Part shown: piece after piece, positions 17,010 through 25,220 of the stretch | Position numbering within the stretch: the first letter of the stretch is position 1 | Layout of the letters: every line of letters starts with the position of its first letter | Origin: Collinsella aerofaciens | GTDB taxonomy: Bacteria; Actinomycetota; Coriobacteriia; Coriobacteriales; Coriobacteriaceae | Assembly: GCF_020181355.1 (NCBI RefSeq) | Contig: NZ_CP084004.1 | Coordinates: 2,108,001-2,172,000, forward strand | Length of the DNA: 64,000 nucleotides | Direction of reading: 5' to 3' | Notes under the pieces: generated by a model | Database searches by the model: none | The model's input: only the letters and a program-made list of their open reading frames with translations | Told to the model about the DNA's origin: nothing | Made by a program: the position numbers and the translations under genes

Positions 17010-19496
17010 CTAAAGCGAGAAGTACTCACTGTCGGAGGATAAGTTCGGCCCGAGCCACGGATCACCCGTCAGGAAGAACTCCGGCCAGCGTTGCATGAAC
17101 AGCGCCTGCTCGCGCTTCCAACGGCGCAGCTTTTCCTCGTTGGCCTCTTCCCTGCCGCGCGAGGTGAACTCGTAGTGGTACAGCTCGGCATAGGGCGTAA
17201 AGATGGTGCGGTAGCCCGCCTCCCACACGCGCAGGCAAAAGTCTGCGTCGTTAAAGCCGACGGCGAATTCCTCGTTATAGCCTCCGACCTGCTCAAATAC
17301 GTCGCGTCGCACCATCTGGCAGGCGCCCGTCACGGCGCTAAAGTTGCCCGGTCGCACAGCACGGGCAAGATAGCCCTCGCGCTTTGCCGAGAAGTCCTGG
17401 TTGGCATGGGCAAGTGCGCCGCGCACGCCAACCAAAATGCCGGCATGCTGCACCAGATGATCGGCAAAGTAGAGTTTGGCGCCCACCACGCCCGCATCGG
17501 GACGCTGCAGATAGCCCATCGTCTCTTCGATAAAGTCGGGGCTTATGACCTCGGTATCGTTGTTGAGCAGCAGCAGGTAGTCGCCCCTGGCGTGCTTCAC
17601 ACCAAAATTGATGATCTGAGAGTAATTGAACTCGCCCGGCCAGTACACAACACGTGCGTTACCCTTGCCTTCGGATACTACAGCCACGCGCTCTGGCAGG
17701 GTTTCGTAATACGCAAACGTCTCCGGGGCTTTGCTGTTGTTCTCCACCAAGACGATCTCGTAATTGGCATACGTTGCCTTCTGAGCGATCGACATCACGC
17801 AGGCATCGAGCGTCTCAATGTGATCCTTGGTGGGAATCACAATACTCACCAGCGGCGCAGACTCCGGCAGCGCATAACGCATGCGATAGACAAACGGCGT
17901 CTCGGTCTCCTCGACCGTTCCGCAAATGCCCAGCGCGTTAAAGTGGCGCTGCAGCGCAAGACGGCCGGCTTCGATAGCATACGGCTTGCTATCGGCAGAG
18001 CCGTCGGCGGTCGATCCCGGATGCACGCGCCAGTGATACAGCACATGCGCAACGTGCTCAAAGCGCGCGCCGGCTGCAAGGCAGCGAAGCGTCAAGTCGT
18101 AGTCCTGGGCACCCGCAACGTCTTCTGGGGACGTGCCAATACGATCGATTAGCGCCTTCTCCACCATCAGGAAATGCGTCACGCAGTTATGGCTATAGAG
18201 CAGATCGACGTTGAGCTGCGTCTTAAAGACAGGCTGACCCCACTCCCCCGTTTTCTGGAACATGTCCTCGTCGCAGAACAGGACCTGGGGGCGCTCGCCC
18301 TCGGCCGCCTTATTCAGCGCGGAAACATACTGGAATAACGCGTCCGGCTCCAGAATGTCATCGTGGTCCAAGAACGCGATGTAGTCGCCCGTCGCTTGCT
18401 CGATACCTGCGTTGGTGTTGACCACAATGCCGCCGTTGCCGGGAAGCTCGATGCGACGGATGCGCTCGTCGTTGGCACCTGCCACAAGGGCGGCCACCGC
18501 ATCCCATTCAGGCGAGGCATCCATAAGGAGCAGTTCCCAGTTGTCATAGCTCTGGGCTAGCACCGAGTTCAGCAGCTCGCGCAGGTATTCCCGATCAGTC
18601 TTGTAGCACGGCACCACAATGCTCACGAGCGGTCTATAGGCAAAGGCCGCCGAAGCGACACGCTGGCACGCCAAATCGCCCGGCTTTGCGCGATGTCGCT
18701 CAAACCAACGTCGATAAGCTGCGTCGTCTGCACGCGCGTCCTTCATGCGGTTCCAACTGTCATCGACCATGCCGTTGTACAGGCGACCATCCATGGCGCA
18801 AAACCCGCTCTGGATCTGCTCTGTGGGGTCGCTCACAATCGCGACAAAATCTCGTATATCCTGAGGCATCTCAACGCTCAGATACGTTTTATTGACGCGG
18901 CATCCGTTGCGCTGCGGCACATCGATCTGCGACTCAAACACATGCACGGTAGCATCGATGGCATTCATATGCGCATCGAAGATCTGGAGCTCAGGCGCGC
19001 ACTGGAGGTCTCCCGCCCAAGTAACCTCATAGCGCCACACCGCGCCGGCGTCTGCCGGCAAATAGCGAGTGGCATCGATCTCGTAGAAGCCGCAGTGTTC
19101 GCCACGCTGCGCATCGCGGATAAGCGCACACAGCGCAGGCTTTGCTTTGTAGTTAATCTTGGATTCCAGCTTGGCCACGCGGCTATCGAGGCGAATGGAG
19201 CCCAACCTTTGGCCACCGGATGCAAAAACGACATCCATCGACGAGCCATCCAAAAACGGAAGCACCAAGACGGCGAGCTCGCGCTCGTAATCGGAAACGG
19301 AAGGGCAAAGCGCCAGCACGCGGCCGTGATCGACCGGGAGCACCAGCGACGGCACACAAGAGCCGCTCGTCGTCGCATGGGCAAACGCTTGAGAACCCTC
19401 CCGCTCGATAAGCGCGGCGACATCCTGACCGGCAAAACGAAGCAGCACAAACAGACGGCCCTGACTGCGGCAAAGCGCCAAACGCTTGATACTCAT
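17010..19496 (-). CDS. Large two-domain GT2 glycosyltransferase
   Basis: An 828-residue cytoplasmic protein with two GT-A domains. The first begins at PLVSIVVPCYKTD (289-301) with D-H-D-D at 377-380. The second begins at PLVSIVIPTKDH (548-559) with N-N-D-T-E at 645-649. The N-terminal ~280 residues are a separate domain of mixed strands that I do not recognise. Double-domain GT2 enzymes of this type often polymerise or decorate rhamnan or galactan-like wall glycans. The ATG directly abuts the TAG of the upstream transferase gene, so it is the last gene of a five-gene transferase operon. A decayed copy of its 3' end lies at 14063-14275. Confidence 0.87.
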   Translation of the reverse strand: MSIKRLALCRSQGRLFVLLRFAGQDVAALIEREGSQAFAHATTSGSCVPSLVLPVDHGRVLALCPSVSDYERELAVLVLPFLDGSSMDVVFASGGQRLGSIRLDSRVAKLESKINYKAKPALCALIRDAQRGEHCGFYEIDATRYLPADAGAVWRYEVTWAGDLQCAPELQIFDAHMNAIDATVHVFESQIDVPQRNGCRVNKTYLSVEMPQDIRDFVAIVSDPTEQIQSGFCAMDGRLYNGMVDDSWNRMKDARADDAAYRRWFERHRAKPGDLACQRVASAAFAYRPLVSIVVPCYKTDREYLRELLNSVLAQSYDNWELLLMDASPEWDAVAALVAGANDERIRRIELPGNGGIVVNTNAGIEQATGDYIAFLDHDDILEPDALFQYVSALNKAAEGERPQVLFCDEDMFQKTGEWGQPVFKTQLNVDLLYSHNCVTHFLMVEKALIDRIGTSPEDVAGAQDYDLTLRCLAAGARFEHVAHVLYHWRVHPGSTADGSADSKPYAIEAGRLALQRHFNALGICGTVEETETPFVYRMRYALPESAPLVSIVIPTKDHIETLDACVMSIAQKATYANYEIVLVENNSKAPETFAYYETLPERVAVVSEGKGNARVVYWPGEFNYSQIINFGVKHARGDYLLLLNNDTEVISPDFIEETMGYLQRPDAGVVGAKLYFADHLVQHAGILVGVRGALAHANQDFSAKREGYLARAVRPGNFSAVTGACQMVRRDVFEQVGGYNEEFAVGFNDADFCLRVWEAGYRTIFTPYAELYHYEFTSRGREEANEEKLRRWKREQALFMQRWPEFFLTGDPWLGPNLSSDSEYFSL

Positions 19497-20564
19497 CTAC
19501 ACTTCTCGCTTTCCCAGGGCGTTCGCTGCCATGCGTTTGCAGGCACCCAGGCGCCCAAACCTCAAGACGTCGTAATCGAACATGAGCTTTTTGCACTCAC
19601 GGGCATTGGGGGCCTTGCTGGTAAGCGCCGCACGCACCATAGCAGCAACAGAAGGAGCGCATTGTGCGAGCGCAGCATCGCTGCCCGCGGCAGAACCGGC
19701 AAGCGCCGTGGCAACGGCAGCAAACACCTTACCGCAGTCCGTACTCAACAGCCTGAGCGCATCGTACAGCACCAGATCGCAGAGGAAGTACGCCAGGTCA
19801 TCGGCATGCTGAGCATCGAGACCGTCGCGCTGCCAGTCAGCCAGCACCGCGGAGTAAATCTTCACGTGCTCCAGCAGACGTGTCTCGTCGTCGTAGCGCA
19901 TGGTGTCCATGAGCGAACCCTTGCGCGCTACGCGGTAGTCATACAGCTTGTTCGAGATAAGCGCGGTCTTACGCGAACGACCGTACACGGCAAAATCGAA
20001 GACCTGGTCCTCGCCATACTTAACGGTTTCGTCGAACACGATCCCGTTACCCAGCAAAAACTCACGCTTGCAGGCAGTGCGCCATGCAAAGGGGCGAGAA
20101 GCTTCCTTAAACAGCAGGTCGGAGCTATAGCCTTCAAACGACACATCGCGCGGGCTCAGCACATAGTTAAGCCACGGATACCCCGCCTCCAGCGGATACG
20201 GATTCGCGCCAAAGGTCAAAACGTCGCAGTCCTCGCACTCAAAGGTATCGACGATCACGCGGCATGCATCGGGCGTAAAGCGGTCGTCGGAATCCAAGAA
20301 CGCGACGATAGGCGCCGTGGACGCAGCGATGCCTGCATTACGTGCACTCGACAGGCCACCGTTCTCCTTATCGACCAGCGTAAAGCGCGCATCCTTTTCG
20401 CAATAAGCGGCCGCAATATCGCGCGAGCCATCCGGTGAGCCATCGTTGACCAGCACGCCCTCCCAATCGAGCATATCCTGCGCAAGCAGGGAGTCCAGGC
20501 ACCAGGCCAGGCACTCCTCCACTTTATAGATGGGAACGACAACGGAAATCTTGGGGGTAACCAT
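19497..20564 (-). CDS. GT2 glycosyltransferase (copy B1)
   Basis: About 355 residues with an N-terminal GT-A domain: ISVVVPIYKVEECL, then NDGSPDGS and D-S-D-D. The ATG at 20564 is chosen over an upstream GTG because GGAG lies about 9 bases before it. It belongs to the same subfamily as the gene at 21770-22810 (copy B2): both have VFDETVKYGEDQVFDFAVY-like or LALGEDVVFQFAAY-like segments and a similar helical C-terminal region. It lies 12 bases after the stop of the upstream transferase gene and abuts the next, a tightly packed operon. The probable role is in a surface polysaccharide. Sugar unknown. Confidence 0.86.
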   Translation of the reverse strand: MVTPKISVVVPIYKVEECLAWCLDSLLAQDMLDWEGVLVNDGSPDGSRDIAAAYCEKDARFTLVDKENGGLSSARNAGIAASTAPIVAFLDSDDRFTPDACRVIVDTFECEDCDVLTFGANPYPLEAGYPWLNYVLSPRDVSFEGYSSDLLFKEASRPFAWRTACKREFLLGNGIVFDETVKYGEDQVFDFAVYGRSRKTALISNKLYDYRVARKGSLMDTMRYDDETRLLEHVKIYSAVLADWQRDGLDAQHADDLAYFLCDLVLYDALRLLSTDCGKVFAAVATALAGSAAGSDAALAQCAPSVAAMVRAALTSKAPNARECKKLMFDYDVLRFGRLGACKRMAANALGKREV

Positions 20565-20576
20565 AATCACTCGCTC

Positions 20577-21695
20577 CTACAGTGCGGCCGGAACGTCATC
20601 AGGGTGCGGGTTGTCGCCGTAGGTGCGCTGATACGTCAGCACGCGCCAGACCAGCGGCAGGCCGCCAATCTTAAAGTAGTGCTTAAACGTATTGAGCTTG
20701 CCCGGCTTCTTAAAGTCAAAGCGCGAATCGATATAGGCGCGGGGCGACTTGACCATCAGGCGCAAATCGGTCTCGCCGCGTGGATCAAACAGCGACAGGT
20801 CAAAGCGACCGGCATCCCAGTCGGCCTTGAGCTCGGGTGAAGCCTTCTCCCAAAACTGCCCACGCAGCTCATCGACCAGGCGCTCATCATTCCAACGGTA
20901 CGTATCGACCTTCATGCGCATTAAAATGCCCTGGAGCTGAGCCTTGAGCTCGGGACGCTCGTCCAAAAAACGTTGCATCTCGGCATATTCGTCGCACACG
21001 CAAAACACCTTGTTGGGCGAATTAACGGAGCTCTTCTCGTTATCCTGGCGATAGCACAAAATGGGGTCCGCAATAAACGCGGCGCGCTCGGCGCAAGCCC
21101 AAACCTTAAAGTTAAAGCCTGCGTCCTGATACGAGGCACCCGGCGTGGGAAGGAACCGAATCTGATTGTCGTTGAGGAACTCGCGCCGATAGATAGCCGA
21201 CCAAATGGAAGGTTTGCGGTAGAAGATGCCCGGGCGATCGACAGGGCGATACGCGGCGCCCGTCATATGCTCGTCGATAATCCCAAACAGCTCACGGCGC
21301 TCGCTGGGCGTGGACCAATACTGGTAAAAGTCGCCCTTCACCACATCGGCATGCTCAGCATCGGCCTTGGCGACCAGCTTTTGGAGCGAATCCTCAAACA
21401 TAAAGTCGTCGGACTCCAGAATGCCCACGTATTCGCCGCATGCCATCTCCAGGCCGCGGTTCATCGAGTCGCCGTAGCCGCTGTTGGCTTTGTCGATCAT
21501 CTTTACACGGGGGTCGCGCTCCATGTACTCGCGGATGATATTCGGCGAGCTATCAGTGGAACCGTCATTGATACAGATGATCTCGATGTCCTTGAGCGTC
21601 TGCGCCACGGCGGAATCGAGGCACTCGCGCAGATAGCGCTCGACATTGCAAATGGGGACAAGCAGCGAAACTTTAGGGGTATCAGAGTTCTGCAA
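20577..21695 (-). CDS. GT2 glycosyltransferase (copy A1, TTG start)
   Basis: A 372-residue GT2 protein: VSLLVPICNVERYLRECLDS, INDGSTDSS, then E-S-D-D. It is strongly similar over its length to the gene at 22817-23920 (copy A2), sharing KANSGYGDSMN, FLPTPGAS and C-Y/S-Y-R-Q-D-N-E. The start is TTG, 6 bases after an exact GGAGG; the only in-frame ATGs lie inside the conserved domain. It is the third gene of the five-gene transferase operon. E-S-D-D rather than D-x-D is typical of this GT2 branch. Confidence 0.86.
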   Translation of the reverse strand: MQNSDTPKVSLLVPICNVERYLRECLDSAVAQTLKDIEIICINDGSTDSSPNIIREYMERDPRVKMIDKANSGYGDSMNRGLEMACGEYVGILESDDFMFEDSLQKLVAKADAEHADVVKGDFYQYWSTPSERRELFGIIDEHMTGAAYRPVDRPGIFYRKPSIWSAIYRREFLNDNQIRFLPTPGASYQDAGFNFKVWACAERAAFIADPILCYRQDNEKSSVNSPNKVFCVCDEYAEMQRFLDERPELKAQLQGILMRMKVDTYRWNDERLVDELRGQFWEKASPELKADWDAGRFDLSLFDPRGETDLRLMVKSPRAYIDSRFDFKKPGKLNTFKHYFKIGGLPLVWRVLTYQRTYGDNPHPDDVPAAL

Positions 21696-21769
21696 GAGAA
21701 CCTCCTGTTGAATAGCGTGTAACAGGGTTATTTTAGCAGCCGGGTTGCGGCGGGCGGCAGCGCTTGGAA

Positions 21770-22810
21770 TTAGATAAAGCGCTCCAGACAGGCTTTGAGA
21801 CCGCGAGTCGAAAGATAGAACAGCGTGGCGTCTGCCATCGAAACGCCCGAGGTCGCCGCAACGAGCTTGTGGGCAACACGCCGAACGGCGCCCTTAGCAG
21901 GCATATCCGCCCACGCCGTTCCCAAAAACGTCGTGAGATCCATGTTGACGCGAGCCGCCACGCGATAGAAACCATCGGCATCCAAGCGCGCCAGGTCGAA
22001 CACAATTAGGTCTAAAAACCAAGTTATCAGCTCGCCGGGGCACAGGTCCAAAAGACCGTAGGCCGCCCAGTCCTCCAAGACCTCCTCGAGCATCCTCATG
22101 TGGGCGTCAAGCTTTTTGGCGCGAGCATCGGCACTGTTGAACTCGTGCGTCGCCGATTCACTCTCCATCACGTAGTGGTAGAACTTGTCCGGCATGACGA
22201 CGGTCTTGCGGGCAAGCGCATAAGCCGCAAATTGGAAGACGACGTCCTCGCCCAAAGCCAAACCGGGGGCGAAGCGAATGCCTTCGCGATTGAGCAGCTC
22301 GCGTGAAAAAGCCGCGCGGCATGCATAGGGCTGTGCGTTTGCGTGGAACAGTAACTGGGGATCTCGTGCGCCAAAAATGCCCGCCTTGGGACTCATGAGT
22401 TGCTGGACGCGTTTGGGGGCAGCATCGGCGGGTTCACAGACACCGCCAAAAACGGCAGCCTCGGCATCTGCAGACTCCATGGCATGCAGCACGCGCTCGA
22501 CCGTCTGGGCATCGATGTAATCGTCGGCGTCCACAAAAAAGACGGTCTCGCCCTCGGCGGCATCGATACCAGCATTTCGAGCACACGAGACGCCCGCGTT
22601 TTCCTGGTCAATCACCAGTACGTGATCGTCGGCCTGCGCGATCTGGCGCAACACGTTCAACGAATCATCAGTCGAACCGTCGTTGACGCAGACAACCTGA
22701 ATCGAGCGCTCGGACTGGGCCAACAGCGAATCGAGACATCGCTGAATGGAGCGCGCAGAGTTGTAAACGGGGACGACAATGGTAGCTTTAGGACACGAGG
22801 CCTCTCCCAT
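21770..22810 (-). CDS. GT2 glycosyltransferase (copy B2)
   Basis: A 346-residue GT2 protein with ATIVVPVYNSARSIQ near the N-terminus, VNDGSTDDS, and D-A-D-D in VFFVDADDYID. It is most similar in layout to the gene at 19497-20564. It starts 6 bases after the upstream transferase stop. Downstream, about 70 bases separate its stop from the next gene start. The C-terminal ~120 residues are helical and probably contact the acceptor. It fits the alternating A-B-A-B order of duplicated transferases. Confidence 0.86.
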   Translation of the reverse strand: MGEASCPKATIVVPVYNSARSIQRCLDSLLAQSERSIQVVCVNDGSTDDSLNVLRQIAQADDHVLVIDQENAGVSCARNAGIDAAEGETVFFVDADDYIDAQTVERVLHAMESADAEAAVFGGVCEPADAAPKRVQQLMSPKAGIFGARDPQLLFHANAQPYACRAAFSRELLNREGIRFAPGLALGEDVVFQFAAYALARKTVVMPDKFYHYVMESESATHEFNSADARAKKLDAHMRMLEEVLEDWAAYGLLDLCPGELITWFLDLIVFDLARLDADGFYRVAARVNMDLTTFLGTAWADMPAKGAVRRVAHKLVAATSGVSMADATLFYLSTRGLKACLERFI

Positions 22811-22816
22811 GCCGAC

Positions 22817-23920
22817 CTACCCCCTCAGCGATTCGATGAGGAAGGCAGCAACCACGCCTGGGCCTCCAACCGAGGCGTAATACTTAGCACGCCCCAAGGC
22901 ACCATCCGTCGCAAAACTCGGGTGCTCGTCAACCCAGCCCTCAGGATCTTTGAGGATGGCAGCGAGATTTGCGCGCTTCCACGGCTTGAGGTCGTCAAGC
23001 GAAAAGTCCCCGGCGTCCAAGGCCGCCTGAAATTCCTTGGCCATCTGCACCAGGAACTCCTTATAGAACTTAGGCGCCAGGCGCACGTAGTTCCACATGT
23101 ACGAATCGTACTTAATGAGCTGATTGAACTTGAGCATGCGCGCGACATCGACGCTTGCGTGGTCGCGGGCATAATCCTCTCGAATCCAACGCTCAATCTC
23201 GGCATACTCGGTATTGACGCAAAAGACCTTAGCCGAAGAATTGACCGAGGAATTCTCGTTGTCCTGTCGATACGACAAAACAGCATCATGCAGGTAAACA
23301 GCCTTATCGGCGCACGCGATCACCTTAAAGGCGAATGACGTGTCCTGAAAGGATGCCCCCGGAGTCGGCAGGAACTTAATGCCGTTGCGCTCAAGAAAAT
23401 CGCGACGGTACACTGCCGACCAAATCGACGGCTTTTGCTTAAAGAACTGCGTCGTGTCGCTCGGGTGCACCGGCTTACCGCAGTCCTTGGCCTTAAACAT
23501 CTCGTGCAGTGAACGGCGCTCCTCGGGCTTAGACCAGTAGAAATCAAAGTTCGCCTTCGCAAAGTCGGCATTATTGCTATCGGCGGCCGAGACAAGCTTT
23601 TCGAGTGCGTCGGGCGCCATAAAGTCATCGGACTCCAAGATGCCAACGTACTTGCCACGCGCCATCTCCAGACCGTGGTTCATCGAGTCGCCGTAGCCGC
23701 TGTTGGCCTTGTCGATCATCTTGACGCGCCTATCGCGCTCCATATACTCGCGGATAATCGCCGGCGAGTTGTCGGTCGACCCGTCGTTAATGCAGATGAT
23801 CTCAATATCCTTGAGCGTCTGCGCCAGGGCGGAATCGAGGCACTCGCGCAGGTAGCGCTGAACATTGTAAATGGGAATAAGCAGCGACAGAACAGGGCTG
23901 CCAGAGGCGTTAGTAGACAA
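22817..23920 (-). CDS. GT2 glycosyltransferase (copy A2, TTG start)
   Basis: A 367-residue GT2 protein that opens the five-gene operon. LSLLIPIYNVQRYLRECLDS, INDGSTDNS, KANSGYGDSMN and E-S-D-D are shared with the gene at 20577-21695, showing a common origin by duplication. The start is TTG, preceded by AAGGAG at 6 bases. The ~255-base divergent spacer towards the plus-strand transferase at 24177 should hold the operon promoter, but I could not pick a convincing -35/-10 pair. Confidence 0.86.
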   Translation of the reverse strand: MSTNASGSPVLSLLIPIYNVQRYLRECLDSALAQTLKDIEIICINDGSTDNSPAIIREYMERDRRVKMIDKANSGYGDSMNHGLEMARGKYVGILESDDFMAPDALEKLVSAADSNNADFAKANFDFYWSKPEERRSLHEMFKAKDCGKPVHPSDTTQFFKQKPSIWSAVYRRDFLERNGIKFLPTPGASFQDTSFAFKVIACADKAVYLHDAVLSYRQDNENSSVNSSAKVFCVNTEYAEIERWIREDYARDHASVDVARMLKFNQLIKYDSYMWNYVRLAPKFYKEFLVQMAKEFQAALDAGDFSLDDLKPWKRANLAAILKDPEGWVDEHPSFATDGALGRAKYYASVGGPGVVAAFLIESLRG

Positions 23921-24176
23921 ATGTGCTCCTTAGGAAATACCTGTCGTTTCATGGTATCAAAGGGTCAGCGCGCCAGCGGGCGTTTATATAATCTATGGAG
24001 CCTCTTGCGGGCAAAGCAGCCCCACGTCATGCGGCGGGCCCATGGCAGGTTCCTGCGTTTTATTCAAAGCTTGCCGTCAAGGTGCGCCGAGCCTTTACAA
24101 TAGGACAGTCCCAAGGACGTATTCGATAGCTTCCGCGCAGCGCTCGCCCGCCGCGCGTGAAAGGATATATTGCCCC

Positions 24177-25196
24177 ATGCCTTCAACCCTTCCCGCTCCC
24201 ATCGACAAGCTCGCCATCGTCGTCGTAACGTACAAGCGCCAGGAACTCCTGGCCAACTTGTTCGACTCCATGACCGAGCTCACGGCAGCGCCCTGGCGCA
24301 TCGTGATTGTCGATAACGAAAATTCGCGCGAGACCGAGGCCATGTGCTCCGCATTCAACGAGCGCCTGGCCAACCTGTGGGGCATCGACACCGAGCAGCC
24401 CGACGCGCAGGGCGGCACCGACCGTGTCATCTACGCCCCGCAGCTCGAAAACGGCGGCGGTGCGGGCGGCTTCTCCGCCGGCACCAAATGCGCCTACGAC
24501 CTGGGCGCCCAGTGGTTCTGGGTGATGGACGACGACGTGCTCGTCATCCCCGAAGGCATCGAGCGTCTTGCCAAGTGGACCGACCGCTACGATGTCATCC
24601 AGGGTTCGCGCCTGGACTTTGACGGCGGCGCTTTCTTTTGGCAGTACCAGCTCATCCTTTCGCTCGGCATCCCTAACCCCATCGCCAAGTGGGATCTGGG
24701 TCCCGAGGGCTACCGCGCCATGAACCAGCTGTGCTTTGAGGGCGGCATGTTCTCGCGCCGCGTGGTCGACAAGATTGGCCTGCCCGACGCGCGCTTCTTT
24801 ATCTACGGCGACGATGCCTGCTACGGCTACGTAGCCAGCCAGCACTTCCCCGCCGCCGTGGTCGCCGACGTGGTGCTCAAGCGCGCCCGTGCCGTCTCTA
24901 ACTGGGATATCGCCGGCAAACGCCAGCTCAACTCTACGAGCGACACCAACCGCTACTACATCATGCGCAACCGAGGCTTCCTCGCTCGCTATATGCAGAT
25001 CTACGGTGACTACCACCCCATGTTGTTCCGCCTGGGCAATGCCGCGACCTTCTGCAAGGAATTCATTCGCCTGGCCGCCGTTGACAAGTGCTTTAAGACC
25101 GGTATTCCGGCGCTGCGACGCGGCATGAAGGACGCCCGCAAGATCGTTAAGGATCCCAACTGGAAGCCCATGCCGCCCATGAAGGACACGGAGTAA
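24177..25196 (+). CDS. GT2 glycosyltransferase, galactofuranosyl/rhamnosyl type
   Basis: About 339 residues. The ATG at 24177 is chosen over the longer frame from 24042 because AAGGA lies upstream and the GT2 domain (LAIVVVTYKRQELL) starts right after it. The core has NGGGAGGFSAG and W-V-M-D-D-D, a D-D-D motif seen in GlfT-like galactofuranosyl and some rhamnosyl transferases, followed by IYGDDACYGYV. It is GC-rich, unlike the transferases at 370-3498, and divergent from the five-gene operon, so it probably belongs to the resident glycan pathway. The substrate is inferred only by family resemblance. Confidence 0.86.
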   Translation: MPSTLPAPIDKLAIVVVTYKRQELLANLFDSMTELTAAPWRIVIVDNENSRETEAMCSAFNERLANLWGIDTEQPDAQGGTDRVIYAPQLENGGGAGGFSAGTKCAYDLGAQWFWVMDDDVLVIPEGIERLAKWTDRYDVIQGSRLDFDGGAFFWQYQLILSLGIPNPIAKWDLGPEGYRAMNQLCFEGGMFSRRVVDKIGLPDARFFIYGDDACYGYVASQHFPAAVVADVVLKRARAVSNWDIAGKRQLNSTSDTNRYYIMRNRGFLARYMQIYGDYHPMLFRLGNAATFCKEFIRLAAVDKCFKTGIPALRRGMKDARKIVKDPNWKPMPPMKDTE

Positions 25197-25220
25197 CAGA
25201 AGCCGGAAACACCTCAGCGC

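Noticed and set aside
18693-20438. A 581-codon plus-strand frame.
   Set aside because: It is antisense to two glycosyltransferase genes that have clear GT2 motifs.
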